Assembly (NCBI GenBank): GCA_964644705.1
Contig: CAZXYF010000025.1
Span: 1 to 24,512 of the forward strand
DNA length: 24,512 bases
Direction of reading: 5' to 3'
DNA from: CAZXYF01 sp964644705
GTDB lineage: Bacteria > Planctomycetota > Brocadiia > SM23-32
Of the stretch, positions 23,120 through 24,512 are shown one piece after another. Position 1 is the stretch's first letter. Every line of letters begins with the position of its first letter. The translations under genes were made by a program, and so were the position numbers. The notes beneath the pieces are model-generated. The model searched no databases. It was not told the DNA's origin and was given only the letters and a program-made list of their open reading frames with translations.

Positions 23120-24133
23120 CTAAGGAGTGGCTTCCACGGTTAGGTCGGCAAAATCGCCTTTTTCATACATGTGATGCGCAAGTCCAGCCACCATCGCCGC
23201 ATTGTCACGACATAACGGCCAGGGCGTCAAATTCACCTGAACTCCCACCTTTTCCGCCATTTCACTCAGACGCTCACGGAGAGAGCTGTTAGCTGCAACC
23301 CCTCCACCAACAATTAAGCCTGCCGCCCCCACCTGTTCGATCGCCAGCCTGGTTTTCGCCACCAGCACGTCAACCACCGCTTTTTGAAAACTTGCAGCCA
23401 TATCCGCAACAAACTTGTCGGTGTAGGAGGCATTCTGGATATCCTCCATCGATGCGTTCTGGCCGACCGCATGATACAAAACAGCGGTCTTCAGACCACT
23501 AAAACTGAAGTTAATATCCTTCCCGTCCATCATCGCCCGGGGAAGGTCAAAGGCCTCCGGATTACCCTCTTTCGCTACTCGTTCCATTACCGGCCCTCCG
23601 GGAAACCCCAGATGAAGGATCTTCGCGACCTTATCGAACGCCTCACCCGCCGCATCATCCACTGTTGACCCAAGGAGTTCATGATCAAGCGGCCCGCGGG
23701 TATGATACAGACTGGTATGCCCTCCGCTGACCACCATGCTGACGGCCGGCAGCTCTGGTTCATCCTCCCCCATCCACCCGCCGTAAATATGCGCATCCAG
23801 GTGATTCACCGCCAACAGAGGAACGTCCAGTGCCCAGCTGACCGACTTAGCGGCGGTCAAACAGATGAGCAGCGCGCCGATCAAGCCGGGGCGGCGCGTT
23901 GCCGCCACCGCTTCAATGTCGTTCCAGCGCACATTCGTCTGCTTCATCGCTTCTTCAATAACCGGTAACACATTTTGAATATGGGCGCGACAGGCCACCT
24001 CCGGCACGACCCCCCCAAATTGCTCATGCAGTTCGTCCTGACTGCTCACGATATTCGATAAAACTTGAACGCCCCCTTCTACCACCGCACAGGCCGTATC
24101 ATCGCAGGAACTTTCCAGACCCAGTATTTTCAT
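23120..24133 (-). CDS. tsaD: tRNA N6-threonylcarbamoyladenosine synthase subunit TsaD
   Basis: The protein transfers threonylcarbamoyl to A37 of ANN-decoding tRNAs as part of the TsaB-TsaD-TsaE complex; it is essential in most bacteria. The 337-aa sequence has LGLESSCDDTACAVV at the N-terminus, HIQNVLPVIEEA, VNHLDAHIYG with metal ligands H111 and H115, VSGGHTSL, DDAAGEAFDKVAK, FSFSGLKTAV, GGGVAANSSLRERL and CRDNAAMVAG with metal ligand D310. The start has the strong ribosome site AGGAGGTGA. Some usually conserved positions differ (HLEAH is HLDAH, CTDNAA is CRDNAA, GPGL is RPGL), but catalytic residues remain. The 363 bp upstream contain a candidate promoter and a palindrome. Confidence 0.95.
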   Translation of the reverse strand: MKILGLESSCDDTACAVVEGGVQVLSNIVSSQDELHEQFGGVVPEVACRAHIQNVLPVIEEAMKQTNVRWNDIEAVAATRRPGLIGALLICLTAAKSVSWALDVPLLAVNHLDAHIYGGWMGEDEPELPAVSMVVSGGHTSLYHTRGPLDHELLGSTVDDAAGEAFDKVAKILHLGFPGGPVMERVAKEGNPEAFDLPRAMMDGKDINFSFSGLKTAVLYHAVGQNASMEDIQNASYTDKFVADMAASFQKAVVDVLVAKTRLAIEQVGAAGLIVGGGVAANSSLRERLSEMAEKVGVQVNLTPWPLCRDNAAMVAGLAHHMYEKGDFADLTVEATP

Positions 24134-24164
24134 CTTTCACCTCCTAAAACCGACATTCACAGGG

Positions 24165-24177
24165 ATACACAGTGTAT
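24165..24177. promoter_or_regulatory. Palindrome ATACAC-A-GTGTAT upstream of tsaD
   Basis: A 6-1-6 perfect inverted repeat lies just beyond the candidate -10 of tsaD and about 30 bases before its start. It contains a GGATACA unit like those at 17-39. It is a possible operator. Confidence 0.3.
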
Positions 24178-24205
24178 ATTAGATCGGCCCGTTACAAAAG
24201 GTCAG
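24176..24205 (-). promoter_or_regulatory. Candidate promoter of tsaD
   Basis: On the minus strand, CTGACC (24205-24200) and TAATAT (24181-24176) are separated by 18 bp. The -35 is weak. The remaining upstream stretch to 24512 shows no gene, only a short CCGGG/CCCGG hairpin at 24486-24500. Confidence 0.35.
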
Positions 24206-24512
24206 CTCCCTCCGACATTCCCCCGCGCAGCTTCGTTCCGGTCGTCCGACGAGGTTGCCTGGCCCGAACATTTCACGAATCGTCAGTTAACCGACGGCTC
24301 GGTCGAAGACCAAACCGGTGTCGTACGAGTTGTTGAAAACACACTGTGATTCACAATTGCCCTGATTGTTCGACATTACCCGTGGCTGAAACTGCTTTTA
24401 GAATAATTCACGCTTGAGATTTGTGAGATGTTCGGGGTTGCCTGTAAGCATTCAGTGAACCACGTTATTCCAGATGGGCCTACTGCCGGGCTTGTCCCGG
24501 TTGAGGCGTACT

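Noticed and set aside
22654..23292. 212-codon plus-strand open frame across larB and tsaD
   Set aside because: Both minus-strand genes match known families along their length.

Overview
The window is a dense bacterial chromosomal segment with about 23 protein genes and no rRNA, tRNA, transposase or CRISPR array that I can see. Base composition is moderate, Shine-Dalgarno sites are strong (several AGGAGGT-type), and sigma70-like promoters are readable. The gene set combines type IV pilus parts (a PilM-PilN fusion, a PilO-like protein, TadE), a secreted alpha/beta hydrolase, a GH42 family protein, a GHMP kinase resembling glucuronokinase, polysaccharide genes and LarB. This fits an envelope-rich, polysaccharide-using Gram-negative-type lineage such as the PVC superphylum or an allied candidate phylum. 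That placement is inference; no phylogenetic marker was compared.

Layout. 276-5725 is a minus-strand run, transcribed right to left: a coiled-coil protein, a stand-alone tRNA-binding (MetG-C/Trbp111) protein, L-lactate dehydrogenase, TrpF, a large secreted hydrolase and a GHMP sugar kinase. At 5837 a bifunctional nuclease (DUF151) gene runs divergently from its own promoter and ends in an 8-bp tail-to-tail overlap with rluD. rluD follows a GT4-like glycosyltransferase on the minus strand. 8667-9101 is an orphan TadE. A small membrane protein and an SGNH hydrolase follow on the minus strand. A Wzy/O-antigen-ligase-like protein is divergent from the SGNH gene, with back-to-back promoters. 13402-15504 holds class II aldolase (own promoter and terminator) and a sugar nucleotidyltransferase. 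15734-17728 is the GH42 protein, which lacks the expected nucleophile glutamate.

18340-21379 is a plus-strand pilus platform operon: a PilM-PilN fusion, a PilO-like protein and an unknown small anchored protein. It converges on the minus-strand chain tsaD, larB, nnrD (21414-24133). larB and nnrD overlap by 11 bp.

How the genes may work together (inference). The hydrolase, sugar kinase, nucleotidyltransferase, GH42 protein, glycosyltransferase and Wzy protein suggest breakdown and synthesis of extracellular polysaccharide. L-LDH and LarB (first step of the lactate-racemase nickel-pincer cofactor) suggest lactate metabolism. LarB and NnrD both act on nicotinamide or nicotinate dinucleotide chemistry and are translationally coupled. 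No obvious defence or mobile system is present. The most unusual items are the nucleophile-less GH42, the degenerate GT4 motif, the PilM-PilN fusion with its unknown third gene, and the cysteine cluster in LDH.
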